Of a DNA stretch of 22,834 nt, positions 7,761 through 15,767 are shown piece after piece. The first letter of the stretch is position 1, and each line of letters starts with the position of its first letter. Origin of the DNA: an uncultured bacterium (GTDB taxonomy: Bacteria; Cloacimonadota; Cloacimonadia; Cloacimonadales; Cloacimonadaceae); contig CALLHY010000048.1 of assembly GCA_938009275.1 (NCBI GenBank), positions 1 to 22,834 on the forward strand, read 5' to 3'. Both the position numbers and the translations under genes were made by a program. The notes under the pieces were generated by a model. The model made no database searches and had not been told where the DNA came from. It saw nothing but the letters and a program-made list of their open reading frames with translations.

Positions 7761-10370
7761 ATGACGACATTTGTAAGTAGTAAAGACATCAGACAGCAGT
7801 TTATCAGCTTTTTTATTCAGCGTGGGCACAGCTTTGTGCATTCTTCACCGGTTATTCCAAGTGACGACCCAACCTTGCTCTTTGCCAATGCAGGCATGAA
7901 CCAGTTCAAAAACATCTTCCTCGGCAATAAAGACATCAGCATTCCCCGTGCTGTTAACAGCCAGAAGTGCATTCGTGCCGGTGGTAAACATAATGACTTG
8001 GAAGAAGTAGGCAAAGACGGTTATCATCACACCTTTTTTGAAATGCTGGGTAACTGGAGCTTTGGCGATTATTACAAAGAAGAAGCCATCAAATGGGCTT
8101 GGGAGCTTTTAACGGAAGTGTGGCACTTGCCCAAGGAATTGCTTTATGCCACCGTGCATGACTCAGATAGCGAAGCCTATGAACTATGGAAGAGCCTAAC
8201 TGACATCCCTTATGAGCATATCAGTTATCATGGTGATAAAGATAACTTTTGGGAGATGGGCGAAACCGGACCTTGTGGCCCATGCTCTGAGATTCATATA
8301 GACAGAGGTGCTGATGCCTGCGACAAACAAGGTATACTTAATCATGTATGCCGTGTTAATGGCGATTGTGCACGTTACATTGAGCTTTGGAATTTAGTAT
8401 TTATCCAATACAATCGTGAAGCCAATAGAGAGCTGATTCCCCTAAGGAACAAGTTTGTGGATACAGGTGCAGGCTTGGAACGAGTAACCCAGGTTTTGCA
8501 AAACAAGCATAGCAACTATGAAACCGATTTGTTCATGCCGATTATTTATAAGATAGCCTCATTGTCCAACATGCAATATACTCAGGCTACCGGAACATCA
8601 CATCGAGTTATAGCCGACCATATCCGCTGTTTATGCTTCGCACTTGCCGATGGGGGCTTTCCCTCAAACGAAGGCAGGGGTTATGTGCTGAGGCGCATCT
8701 TGCGCCGGGCAGCCAGACACGGAAGGCTTTTAGGCTTTAGCGAACCATTCCTGCACCTTCTGGTAGATACAGTGGTAGAGGTAATGGGACATCATTTCAC
8801 CGAACTCGCTGGTAAAGAAGGCTTCATAAAGATGGTAATCAAGGCAGAAGAAGAAAGGTTTAATAAAACCCTGGATAACGGCTTGGAGAAGCTGAACGAA
8901 TTGTGCGCAACATCTCAATATAAGCAAATCTCTGGCAGTGATGCTTTCACGCTTTACGACACCTACGGCTTCCCGCTCGACTTAACCATGATTATAGCTG
9001 AAGAGAAAGGCTTATCAGTAGATATTACCGAATTCGAAAAGCACATGGAAGAACAGCGCGTTCGTGCCCGCTCTGCCAGTAAATTTAGCATGCAGTTATC
9101 CGAAGGCGATTGGATTGAACTAAAGCCATCCACACCCAGTGAGTTCATTGGCTATACCCATAATACCACGAAAGCTAACATCCAACGCTATATGATAGAT
9201 AACCATCAGAATTACCTGATTCAATTGGACAAAACACCATTCTATGCCGAATCAGGTGGTCAGATAGCCGATATTGGCACGATAAGCAACGAGGACTTTA
9301 GCTTTGATGTTTATGACGTTAAGAAACAGGATGACTACATTATCCATTATGCCAGGATTGTTCAGGGAGCTATCTCCCCAAAGCCTGCTACGGCAAGTAT
9401 AAATGAATCCAGACGCAAAGACATTGCTCGTAATCATACTTCCACACACTTACTTCATAAAGCTCTGAAAAGCGTGTTGGGTGAGCATGTTCAGCAAAAA
9501 GGCTCGTTGGTTCAAGATGATTATATGCGATTCGACTTCACTCATTTCCAAGCAGTTAGCCCAAATGAGTTAAAGAAGATAGAGAGCATCGTAAATGATG
9601 CCATTCTGGCTAATCTGCCTCTAAGAACCGATATAAAAAGCATTGAAACAGCCAAGGCTGAAGGTGCTGTGGCTCTTTTTGGTGAGAAGTATAGCGATGA
9701 AGTGCGAGTAGTTACTGTAGAAAGTTTTTCTAGTGAGCTATGTGGTGGAACTCATGTAGCAGCTACAGGCGAATTGGGATTATTCAAGATTACTTCCGAA
9801 GCCTCATCTGCTGCTGGCATCAGACGTATAGAAGCTATTACCGGACGCTTCGCGCATTCATATACAAACGACTTACAGGACAGTATTGGCAATATCGCAA
9901 ACAAATTACATTGCAATCCCAATGCCATCGAGCAGAAGCTGGAAGCCCAGTTAGCGGTAACTGCTGCTTTGGAAGCAAAGCTTAAAAGCATGCAGTTAAT
10001 TGCCAATGAAGCTTACGCTAAGGGCCTGATGACAAGCGTAACGGACCATGATGGCTATAAGCTTATCTGCCAAAGAACTGCCGTATCCGATTTAGATGAG
10101 TTAAAGCAGATATCAGACATCTTAAAAGGCGTTTTGTCGGGCACCATAGCCGTGCTGTTTAACGTGTTTGAGGACAAACTGAATATAGTGGTGGTAGTAA
10201 GTTCCGACCTGCTTTCCCGCTATCACGCTGGCAAGCTTGTGTCGTATATAGCAAGCTTACTTGACGGCAAAGGCGGTGGCCGACCCGATTCTGCTATGGC
10301 TGGCGGCAAAGCTTTGGACAAAGTGGATGACGTAATAAGCCAGCTTCCAGGCTATATCAGCTCAATGTAA
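7761..10370 (+). CDS. alaS: Alanyl-tRNA synthetase
   Basis: 869 residues, full length class II synthetase that charges tRNA-Ala. The aminoacylation domain holds the FANAGMNQFKN and GPCGPCSEIH segments and a class II motif 3-like GRGYVLRRILRRAAR. The editing domain has the zinc-binding set HxxxH (H559, H563) and CGGTH (C661, H665), so mischarged Ser/Gly clearance should be intact. The end contains the DHHA1-type segment with LDGKGGGRPDSAMAGG. No truncation or frameshift is seen. The stop overlaps the next start as TAATG. Confidence 0.98.
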   Translation: MTTFVSSKDIRQQFISFFIQRGHSFVHSSPVIPSDDPTLLFANAGMNQFKNIFLGNKDISIPRAVNSQKCIRAGGKHNDLEEVGKDGYHHTFFEMLGNWSFGDYYKEEAIKWAWELLTEVWHLPKELLYATVHDSDSEAYELWKSLTDIPYEHISYHGDKDNFWEMGETGPCGPCSEIHIDRGADACDKQGILNHVCRVNGDCARYIELWNLVFIQYNREANRELIPLRNKFVDTGAGLERVTQVLQNKHSNYETDLFMPIIYKIASLSNMQYTQATGTSHRVIADHIRCLCFALADGGFPSNEGRGYVLRRILRRAARHGRLLGFSEPFLHLLVDTVVEVMGHHFTELAGKEGFIKMVIKAEEERFNKTLDNGLEKLNELCATSQYKQISGSDAFTLYDTYGFPLDLTMIIAEEKGLSVDITEFEKHMEEQRVRARSASKFSMQLSEGDWIELKPSTPSEFIGYTHNTTKANIQRYMIDNHQNYLIQLDKTPFYAESGGQIADIGTISNEDFSFDVYDVKKQDDYIIHYARIVQGAISPKPATASINESRRKDIARNHTSTHLLHKALKSVLGEHVQQKGSLVQDDYMRFDFTHFQAVSPNELKKIESIVNDAILANLPLRTDIKSIETAKAEGAVALFGEKYSDEVRVVTVESFSSELCGGTHVAATGELGLFKITSEASSAAGIRRIEAITGRFAHSYTNDLQDSIGNIANKLHCNPNAIEQKLEAQLAVTAALEAKLKSMQLIANEAYAKGLMTSVTDHDGYKLICQRTAVSDLDELKQISDILKGVLSGTIAVLFNVFEDKLNIVVVVSSDLLSRYHAGKLVSYIASLLDGKGGGRPDSAMAGGKALDKVDDVISQLPGYISSM

Positions 10371-11317
10371 TGAAGATTCTTATTATCAGGCTAAGCTCGC
10401 TGGGTGATATTGTTCTCACCCAGCCGGTTTGTGCCCTGCTAAAGCAAGCCTATCCCGATGCAGAGATTCACTTGGTTTGCAAGCCCGGCTTTACTCAGCT
10501 TCCAGAGCTATTCAATCCTCCTGTTAGAGCCATTGCCTATCAATCCAATATTGCTTTTCACAAGGAGCTAATCTCGGAGCATTACGACCTGATAATAGAC
10601 CTGCATGGTAAGCTTGCCTCCATGATAATGTATCTCCTTATCCCCGCTAAACACAAGCTACGTTATAATAAACAACGCGGATTACGCAAAGCAATCGTGA
10701 AGGGAGACAAAAAGCTTTTCATCACAAGCACAATAGAGCTATACACTGCTTGCCTGGCATCTCTGGGCATTTCTGATAAGTGGACTGCTCCACGAATGCA
10801 AACCAGCATTGTTCCCCCCAGTGACAGCTATATTGCCATCTTTCCAGGAGCAACCCATACCACCAAGCGCTACCCCGGTGAATACTGGATAAGCGTGATA
10901 AAGCAAAACCCATCGCATAAATTCGTGCTAATGGGTGCAGGAAATGACCATGACCTTTGTGCTTACATTGCCAGAGAAGCGGGGGAGAGGTGCATTAACC
11001 AGGCGGGTAAGTATAACTTCAAAGAGCTTGTCCACGAGCTTCGCAATTGCAGCTTGGTTCTAAGTGGTGATACAGGCCCCATGCACATCGCTGCTGCCCT
11101 TGAGTTACCACAGATAGCTATCTTTGGCGGAACCCATCCTCGCTTGGGATTTAGCCCGGTTAACAGCAAAGCTATGGTATTGTGCGAAGACCTACCTTGC
11201 CAGCCATGCTCGCTGCATGGATTAAAGCAGTGCCCACTGGGACACTTTAACTGTATGAATGCCATTTCTCCCGAACGGGTTAGCAAGGCGATTTCGGAGA
11301 TGCTAACTAAAGCGTAA
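10370..11317 (+). CDS. Glycosyltransferase family 9 (ADP-heptose:LPS heptosyltransferase-like)
   Basis: 315 residues. The N terminus MKILIIRLSSLGDIVLTQPV is the typical opening of heptosyltransferases (WaaC/WaaF/RfaF type), and GDTGPMHIAAAL at 233-244 is the conserved donor-binding motif of GT9. It would add a heptose or similar sugar to the lipid A core oligosaccharide at the cytoplasmic face of the inner membrane, implying an LPS outer membrane. Acceptor and exact donor are not deducible. Its start overlaps alaS by one base and its 3' end overlaps the convergent lipoate-ligase-like gene by 11 nt. Confidence 0.9.
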   Translation: MKILIIRLSSLGDIVLTQPVCALLKQAYPDAEIHLVCKPGFTQLPELFNPPVRAIAYQSNIAFHKELISEHYDLIIDLHGKLASMIMYLLIPAKHKLRYNKQRGLRKAIVKGDKKLFITSTIELYTACLASLGISDKWTAPRMQTSIVPPSDSYIAIFPGATHTTKRYPGEYWISVIKQNPSHKFVLMGAGNDHDLCAYIAREAGERCINQAGKYNFKELVHELRNCSLVLSGDTGPMHIAAALELPQIAIFGGTHPRLGFSPVNSKAMVLCEDLPCQPCSLHGLKQCPLGHFNCMNAISPERVSKAISEMLTKA

Positions 11318-11936
11318 TGCCGATTGCCAAAGCTTCAGCCAACTGCTGAGGACTAATGCTATAACCTTCCAGATGTAATGAAGTAATAAATTCCGAATGC
11401 TTTCTGTTCTTTCTATAATCCGGTTCTCTTAGGGGGTGAAGCAGATAGCTTTCGATAGTAAGGGGACTTTCACACACGTTTATCACGGACTGAAACAGCA
11501 GCATTCTCGGCTTTCGGTATATGGCACAGCCGAGTATCTTTTTGTCGTTAATAGTTAAATCTGAAATGCCCTTGCGAGCTATTCCCTTAACGCCAAAAGA
11601 GCTAAGGGTATCCATTACAAACTGGAGGTTGTTATGAAAGAACTCAGCCGATTTGGGTAGATTAGCTCCTACAGCCACAGAAGAATAAACAACACAATTG
11701 GGGGATATATAAACTGCCTCCCCTCCGCTTTGCCGGCGAAACACCAATACCCCATCATTGATGCAATTGGCTTCATTAACGTTCTGCTCTGGCTTGTTGC
11801 TTGCTCCCAGCGACACATACCTGCCTTCCGGCACGAAAGCGGTAGATAGCACCACACTTCGGTTGGAAGCCTCATCTGTAATGCCAAAGGCAGTGTTTAT
11901 TAGCTCTCTATCTGCCAGAGGATAGTCTATAATCAT
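11307..11936 (-). CDS. Short lipoate-protein ligase A-like protein (BPL/LplA fold)
   Basis: 209 residues. The BPL/LplA/LipB catalytic fold is indicated by RRQSGGEAVYISPN (67-80), the counterpart of the RRxSGGGAVYHD ligand-binding loop, and by SDLTINDKKILGCAIYRK, where K133 aligns with the lipoyl-adenylate lysine. A late RKNRKHSEF segment matches the family end. It would attach lipoate or octanoate to 2-oxoacid dehydrogenase or GcvH domains, but the C-terminal accessory domain of canonical LplA is absent and HD of the GGGAVYHD loop is replaced. Octanoyltransferase or a divergent ligase are alternatives. The start overlaps the permease stop as TAATG, so the two are cotranscribed. Confidence 0.78.
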   Translation of the reverse strand: MIIDYPLADRELINTAFGITDEASNRSVVLSTAFVPEGRYVSLGASNKPEQNVNEANCINDGVLVFRRQSGGEAVYISPNCVVYSSVAVGANLPKSAEFFHNNLQFVMDTLSSFGVKGIARKGISDLTINDKKILGCAIYRKPRMLLFQSVINVCESPLTIESYLLHPLREPDYRKNRKHSEFITSLHLEGYSISPQQLAEALAIGITL

Positions 11937-12994
11937 TAGCTGCTGATGATGGCTGAAATGGGGTTTTCGGAATCGAGCTGTTTAAGGATAATATTTATGG
12001 CAGAGGTTAAGGGAACGCAAATCAGCAGCCCCACAAATCCCCAAACCCATCCCCAGAAGATTAGCGATATGAGTACCATTATGGGGGTAAGATTCAGGCT
12101 ATCACCCTGTAGCTTAGGCTCCAGGATGTTACCAAAAAACATCTGTGTAGCTACTATTAGCATGCTGAACAGCCCTAATTGGTAACAAAAGCCATACTGT
12201 AAAAAGAGAATAATAATAGGTATTGCTGAGGCGATTACCGAACCGATATTGGGGATAAAATTCAGGGAAAAAAGCAATATCCCACATACCAGTACAAAGT
12301 CCACTCCATAAATCAGCATCAGCCCCATCCCAACCAGCGAAGTAACCAGACTGATAAGGGTTTTAATGCTAATATAGCTTTGAATTTGTCCCTTAATTGC
12401 GTGTAATGAAGCGATAGTTTTATCTTTGTTATCTGGGCTCATCATCTTTCTTAGCCGAGGCTCAATGTTATCCGCCTCAATAAGCATGAAGATTAAAAAC
12501 ACTAACACTAAAAACAGGTTCCAAAGTAGATTAACCATTGCATTCATCGTATTTCGAATGGTAGTGGTTATGGTAACTGTGTTGTTCAAGATAAGCGAAT
12601 TAATGTCTATCAGTTCGAAGTCTTTATCTGAAACATTCCATTGGGCAGACAGCGTCTTCAGCATAGATGCGCCATCCACCAAAACTTTTTGAAAACGCTC
12701 TTGATACTTTGGAAGGCCAGATATCAGGCTACTCGAAGCAGCATACAGCAAGAAAAATATGATGGTAAAAACACCAGCGATAATAATTAGCGTAATGCAT
12801 ACTATTAGCCACAGGGGTACACCCTTACGCTTCAGATAAGAGGTTAATGGCGCAAAAACAAAAGCAAGGAACACCGCGAATATAAGGGGAATAAAGATGT
12901 CTTTTAGGGTTTTTAATATTATCACCACTACCGGAATGGCAATAATGGTTAACAACAACCTTATCCAACGGAATTCCTTGCTTGTTTCCACCAT
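11936..12994 (-). CDS. AI-2E family transporter (PerM/TqsA-like permease)
   Basis: 352 residues with the typical profile of the AI-2E (UPF0118) family. Two hydrophobic hairpins near the N terminus (residues ~12-90) precede a polar periplasmic-type stretch (~95-145), and several further membrane segments follow to the end, including FSLNFIPNIGSVIASAIPI and the late GWVWGFVGLLICVPL. The family includes a proposed autoinducer-2 exporter and Na+/H+ antiporters, so the substrate here is unknown. It lies between the unknown membrane protein gene (15 nt upstream) and the lipoate-ligase-like gene (1-nt overlap). Confidence 0.9.
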   Translation of the reverse strand: MVETSKEFRWIRLLLTIIAIPVVVIILKTLKDIFIPLIFAVFLAFVFAPLTSYLKRKGVPLWLIVCITLIIIAGVFTIIFFLLYAASSSLISGLPKYQERFQKVLVDGASMLKTLSAQWNVSDKDFELIDINSLILNNTVTITTTIRNTMNAMVNLLWNLFLVLVFLIFMLIEADNIEPRLRKMMSPDNKDKTIASLHAIKGQIQSYISIKTLISLVTSLVGMGLMLIYGVDFVLVCGILLFSLNFIPNIGSVIASAIPIIILFLQYGFCYQLGLFSMLIVATQMFFGNILEPKLQGDSLNLTPIMVLISLIFWGWVWGFVGLLICVPLTSAINIILKQLDSENPISAIISS

Positions 12995-13009
12995 TTTTGG
13001 GTGACCTGT

Positions 13010-13684
13010 CTATTGCTCTTTATTCTGTTCTGGTTCTTCCGTAGCTTCTTCGTCTTCGTTCAAAGCATCGACATCAGATTCATTCTCAGTGTATTCTGTT
13101 GGGGGCATATAGTCTTCAGGGCTCACTGCCATGGGATCGGAGAACATATCATTCTGTTGATAAGCAAATGCCCTTTCTTCCTGCATCTTCCTTCTTCCGG
13201 TTAGAAGCGAAAACACTGCTGCCACAATAAAGGCAAAATCCGCAACCCAGAAACCATAAAGCGGAGTTACTCTTAGTACCTTTGTAAGGTCAAAGGCGTC
13301 TCCCATGCTATTGTCCGCTTTGGCTACCAAGCCCAACATGCTGTTCTTTAGCAGATGGAGGCAGATTATTCCGGCGATGCTAAGCAATACAGGTATGAAA
13401 TAAAGCTTATTGGGAAGCACAAGGCATAAAACAATGGCTATAATGGCGATAGCCAGAACGATTATCGCCATGGGATGGCGGTTTATCTTCTGACTCTTTG
13501 AGTCTTCTTTGTTCTCGCTTCCTAATCCGGCAAAAACATTGTCCATTTTGAGTTCAGATTCTCCACCTGTAACAAGTTGAATACCATTGATTCGAAGCAG
13601 TTCCGTTTTTTCACAACTTACCATAAAAAATGGCATAAAGAACGCAAGTATAACGATTGCGTACAAAATTGCGGATATCTTCAT
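13010..13684 (-). CDS. Unrecognised integral membrane protein with acidic tail
   Basis: 224 residues, not assigned to any family. A hydrophobic N-terminal segment ends in MPFFMVSC, followed by a short polar loop (~25-68) that probably faces outward. Then come two closely spaced membrane segments (~70-115), another near 145-165, and a long acidic Glu/Asp-rich C-terminal tail of about 55 residues. The first segment ending in Cys faintly resembles a lipobox but lacks a proper L-x-G/A-C pattern, so a membrane anchor is more likely. A strong AGGAGG lies 4 nt before the ATG. It is the first gene of the minus-strand trio, suggesting a link to the permease that follows, but no function can be stated. 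Confidence 0.75.
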   Translation of the reverse strand: MKISAILYAIVILAFFMPFFMVSCEKTELLRINGIQLVTGGESELKMDNVFAGLGSENKEDSKSQKINRHPMAIIVLAIAIIAIVLCLVLPNKLYFIPVLLSIAGIICLHLLKNSMLGLVAKADNSMGDAFDLTKVLRVTPLYGFWVADFAFIVAAVFSLLTGRRKMQEERAFAYQQNDMFSDPMAVSPEDYMPPTEYTENESDVDALNEDEEATEEPEQNKEQ

Positions 13685-13705
13685 CTATCCTCCTAATCTT
13701 TGTTT

Positions 13706-13736
13706 CGTATGTTTCAGCTTGGGAATAAATTGTCAA
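13706..13736 (-). promoter_or_regulatory. Candidate promoter for the minus-strand membrane-protein operon
   Basis: On the minus strand a perfect TTGACA (plus coordinates 13731-13736) lies upstream of the AGGAGG-ATG of the membrane protein. The -10 is poor: CATACG (13706-13711) at a 19-nt spacer is the best I find. The -35 is embedded in CTTGACAATTTA, which also occurs in the opposite promoter. Confidence 0.4.
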
Positions 13737-13953
13737 GATAAATCGGTGATGAACACTCACATCCCTTCGTTTAACTAGGTTTGTCCTAAGGTTGTTTAAA
13801 TGAAAGATCAGTATAGACGTACAATGTTGGTGTCCCCAATACATGATGCCTCAAATTGCCCACATGTACCTCCAACATCTATAATGAAAGCGAGTTATGC
13901 ATGTGCCAATCAGAGCGCAAAGGCACAAACTGTATATCCTACCAAAAAAGTTC

Positions 13954-13981
13954 TTGACAATTTAACTGGGTTGATTAGCTT
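13954..13981 (+). promoter_or_regulatory. Candidate promoter of the tetR-hcp operon
   Basis: A perfect -35 TTGACA (13954-13959) is followed after 16 nt by a weak -10, TAGCTT (13976-13981). A weak -10 is common where a repressor or activator controls the promoter. The palindromic operator begins at the -10 itself. The predicted start point near 13988 leaves a leader of about 30 nt with AAGGAA before the tetR ATG. Confidence 0.5.
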
Positions 13982-14001
13982 GGTAAGTGAATGCTTACTA
14001 A
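13980..14001. promoter_or_regulatory. TetR-type palindromic operator
   Basis: TTGGTAAG (13980-13987) and CTTACTAA (13994-14001) are inverted copies with one mismatch per arm, separated by 6 nt, giving a 22-bp palindrome. Size and GTAAG/CTTAC half-sites resemble operators of TetR/AcrR regulators. It overlaps the -10 and start region and lies 15 nt before the tetR start, so binding would repress the whole operon, including the regulator itself. Confidence 0.65.
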
Positions 14002-14016
14002 CCTAAGGAAAGAATG

Positions 14017-14604
14017 ATGAAACTTACCGATAGACAGAATGAACTGGTGCACGCCGCAATACACATAATAGCCAACAAGGGTTATGAAAAACTAACCACC
14101 AAAAACCTGGCTGCTCATATTGGAGTTACAGAGGCAGCACTGTATCGCCACTTCAAATCCAAGCGCGATCTGGTAACCATGGTATTGTGTTATTTCGAGT
14201 TTCTCTCTTGCAGGGTAATCTCGGACATCAAATCCAGTAGCTGTAGTCCTCTGGAGTGCATCAAGGCATTCGTGATGAACCGTTATGAGATGTTTAGCGA
14301 CAATCCCGACTTAGCAAAAGTGATGTTCAGTGAAGAGCTGTTTAAAAACGACACGGCATTCATTAGCCAATACCAATCCATAATGCACATCCACAAGCAA
14401 GAGATGGAAGGCTTTATCCAAAAAGCGCAAAGCGAAGGCACAATAATGCCAAACGTTACGCCAATCCATATATTTAGAATCATAATCGGTTCCATGCGCT
14501 TGATAGTTTCCCAATGGAATATGAGCGGAGGAGCATTTGACTTGAAAGCAGAAGGCAAAGACTTGATAGAAACTATAATAAAAATGATAGAGGTGAATCA
14601 ATGA
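14017..14604 (+). CDS. TetR/AcrR family transcriptional regulator
   Basis: 195 residues. The N-terminal TetR helix-turn-helix is clear: IANKGYEKLTTKNLAAHIGV followed by TEAALYRHFKSKRDL, the recognition helix pattern of the family. The remaining ~140 residues form the variable ligand-binding and dimerisation half with no recognisable signature. It probably represses its own operon through the palindrome at 13980-14001. The inducer is unknown; the linked Fe-S protein and Hcp suggest a redox or nitrosative signal, but that is inference. ATG 14014 directly precedes ATG 14017; AAGGAA at 14005-14010 is better spaced (6 nt) for 14017. The stop overlaps the next gene as ATGA. Confidence 0.92.
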   Translation: MKLTDRQNELVHAAIHIIANKGYEKLTTKNLAAHIGVTEAALYRHFKSKRDLVTMVLCYFEFLSCRVISDIKSSSCSPLECIKAFVMNRYEMFSDNPDLAKVMFSEELFKNDTAFISQYQSIMHIHKQEMEGFIQKAQSEGTIMPNVTPIHIFRIIIGSMRLIVSQWNMSGGAFDLKAEGKDLIETIIKMIEVNQ

Positions 14605-15416
14605 AACGTCAGATTATCAAAATCGACGAAGAGAAATGCACGGGTTGTGCAGCTTGCATACCCGGTTGTCCCGAAGGTGCTTTACAGATTATTGACGGTA
14701 AGGCCAGATTGGTAAGCGATCTGTTTTGCGACGGTCTGGGTGCCTGTTTAGGAACATGCCCAGAGGGTGCCATAGAAGTGGAAGAGCGAGAAGCAGAACC
14801 CTATAACGAAGCCATTGTGATGGAAAACATCATTGCCGCAGGCGAGAACACAATTAAAGCACATTTACATCATTTAAAGTCTCATGGCGAAATGACATAT
14901 TACAACCAGGCAGTAGCAATACTAAAAGAACAAGGATTCGATATAGACAACCTAACCAAAGAAGAAACTATGGCATGTGGCTGCCCGGGAACTCATGCTC
15001 GAAAGATTGAGCAAGAGGAAAACACCACAGAGCACAGCGGTGACGTTCATTCTCAGCTGAGGCAGTGGCCGGTACAGCTTACATTGCTAAATCCAGCAGC
15101 AGAATACTTCGAGAATGCCGATTTGCTTATCTCAGCCGACTGTGTGCCTTATGCTTTTGGCGACTTTCACAGAAGATTCTTAAAGGGTAAGGTGGTAATC
15201 ACTTTTTGTCCCAAACTTGATGCCGATTTGGAAAGATACATAGATAAGCTTTCACAGATATTTACTCTGCATAAGATTAACAGCGTTACCATTGTGCGCA
15301 TGGAAGTTCCCTGCTGCGGTGGCACCGAGATATTGCTTCAGCGCGCCTTGGAAAGAGCAGGCAAGATGCACTTTGTGAAGGTAAACGTTATCTCTGTAGA
15401 TGGCAAGATAATCTAA
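14601..15416 (+). CDS. Ferredoxin-like Fe-S protein with Cys-rich C-terminal domain
   Basis: 271 residues. The N-terminal ferredoxin domain has one full CxxCxxCxxxCP motif (C13, C16, C19, C23). The second motif is incomplete: C43, Leu46 in place of the middle Cys, C49, C53. By analogy with other ferredoxins, the second site would hold a [3Fe-4S] cluster or a cluster with another ligand. The DGLGACLG signature recurs in a family often found beside Hcp genes. The ~200-residue C-terminal part is of unknown function and contains C126 and C128 (CGCPG), C181, C203 and the pair C238-C239 (PCCGG), enough to bind another cluster. No membrane segment is present. Sitting between tetR (ATGA overlap) and cupin-hcp, it may pass electrons to Hcp, replacing the Hcr reductase of enterobacteria; this is inference. 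Confidence 0.85.
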   Translation: MKRQIIKIDEEKCTGCAACIPGCPEGALQIIDGKARLVSDLFCDGLGACLGTCPEGAIEVEEREAEPYNEAIVMENIIAAGENTIKAHLHHLKSHGEMTYYNQAVAILKEQGFDIDNLTKEETMACGCPGTHARKIEQEENTTEHSGDVHSQLRQWPVQLTLLNPAAEYFENADLLISADCVPYAFGDFHRRFLKGKVVITFCPKLDADLERYIDKLSQIFTLHKINSVTIVRMEVPCCGGTEILLQRALERAGKMHFVKVNVISVDGKII

Positions 15417-15427
15417 AGGAGCATATT

Positions 15428-15745
15428 ATGGAAAGCAGATATTGGAAAAACATCAGCCCCGTGGTTAATGCCAATGGGATTCATGGAGTAAAGATATATT
15501 CTCAATCCGAAGGTGAAATTGTGCACTTGAGCTTAGAACCCAAAGCAATACTCAAAGCCCACAAAACCCCTGTAAATGTCGCGTTCTACGTGCTTGAAGG
15601 CGTAGCCACCCTCGAGATTGGGGATGAGAAACGCAGCTTTGTTCCCGATACCATTATCGACAGCCCAAAGGATATTCCGCACGCTGTATTAAACGAAGGT
15701 GATGCTGTGCTTCGTCTCTTAGTTATTAAAATGCCAAAACCATAA
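15428..15745 (+). CDS. Small single-domain cupin protein
   Basis: 105 residues forming one cupin beta-barrel. The first cupin motif region reads AHKTPVNVAFYVLEGVATLE, and the second contains DSPKDIPHAVLNEG. The usual H-x-H metal pair of motif 1 is reduced to one His, while the His of motif 2 (IPHAV) is kept, so metal binding is possible but uncertain. It may sense or bind a small ligand; the reaction is unknown. A good AAAGGAG ribosome site precedes the ATG, and it is in the middle of the tetR-hcp operon (11 nt after the Fe-S gene, 22 nt before hcp). Confidence 0.85.
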   Translation: MESRYWKNISPVVNANGIHGVKIYSQSEGEIVHLSLEPKAILKAHKTPVNVAFYVLEGVATLEIGDEKRSFVPDTIIDSPKDIPHAVLNEGDAVLRLLVIKMPKP

Positions 15746-15767
15746 AACACAAAAAGGAGAAACTACC

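Larger units (their letters stand above)
13685..14016. other. Divergent intergenic region (332 nt)
   Basis: This gap separates the leftward membrane-protein operon from the rightward tetR-hcp operon. It holds two outward-facing TTGACA elements near its ends and a TetR-type palindrome beside tetR. The middle ~200 nt shows no convincing gene; a 68-codon open frame starting at 13800 has no ribosome site, runs into the operator and has no recognisable motif. No terminator or riboswitch was recognised. Confidence 0.6.

Noticed and set aside
13800..14006. A 68-codon plus-strand open frame in the divergent intergenic region.
   Set aside because: No ribosome site or recognisable motif, and it overlaps the tetR promoter and operator.
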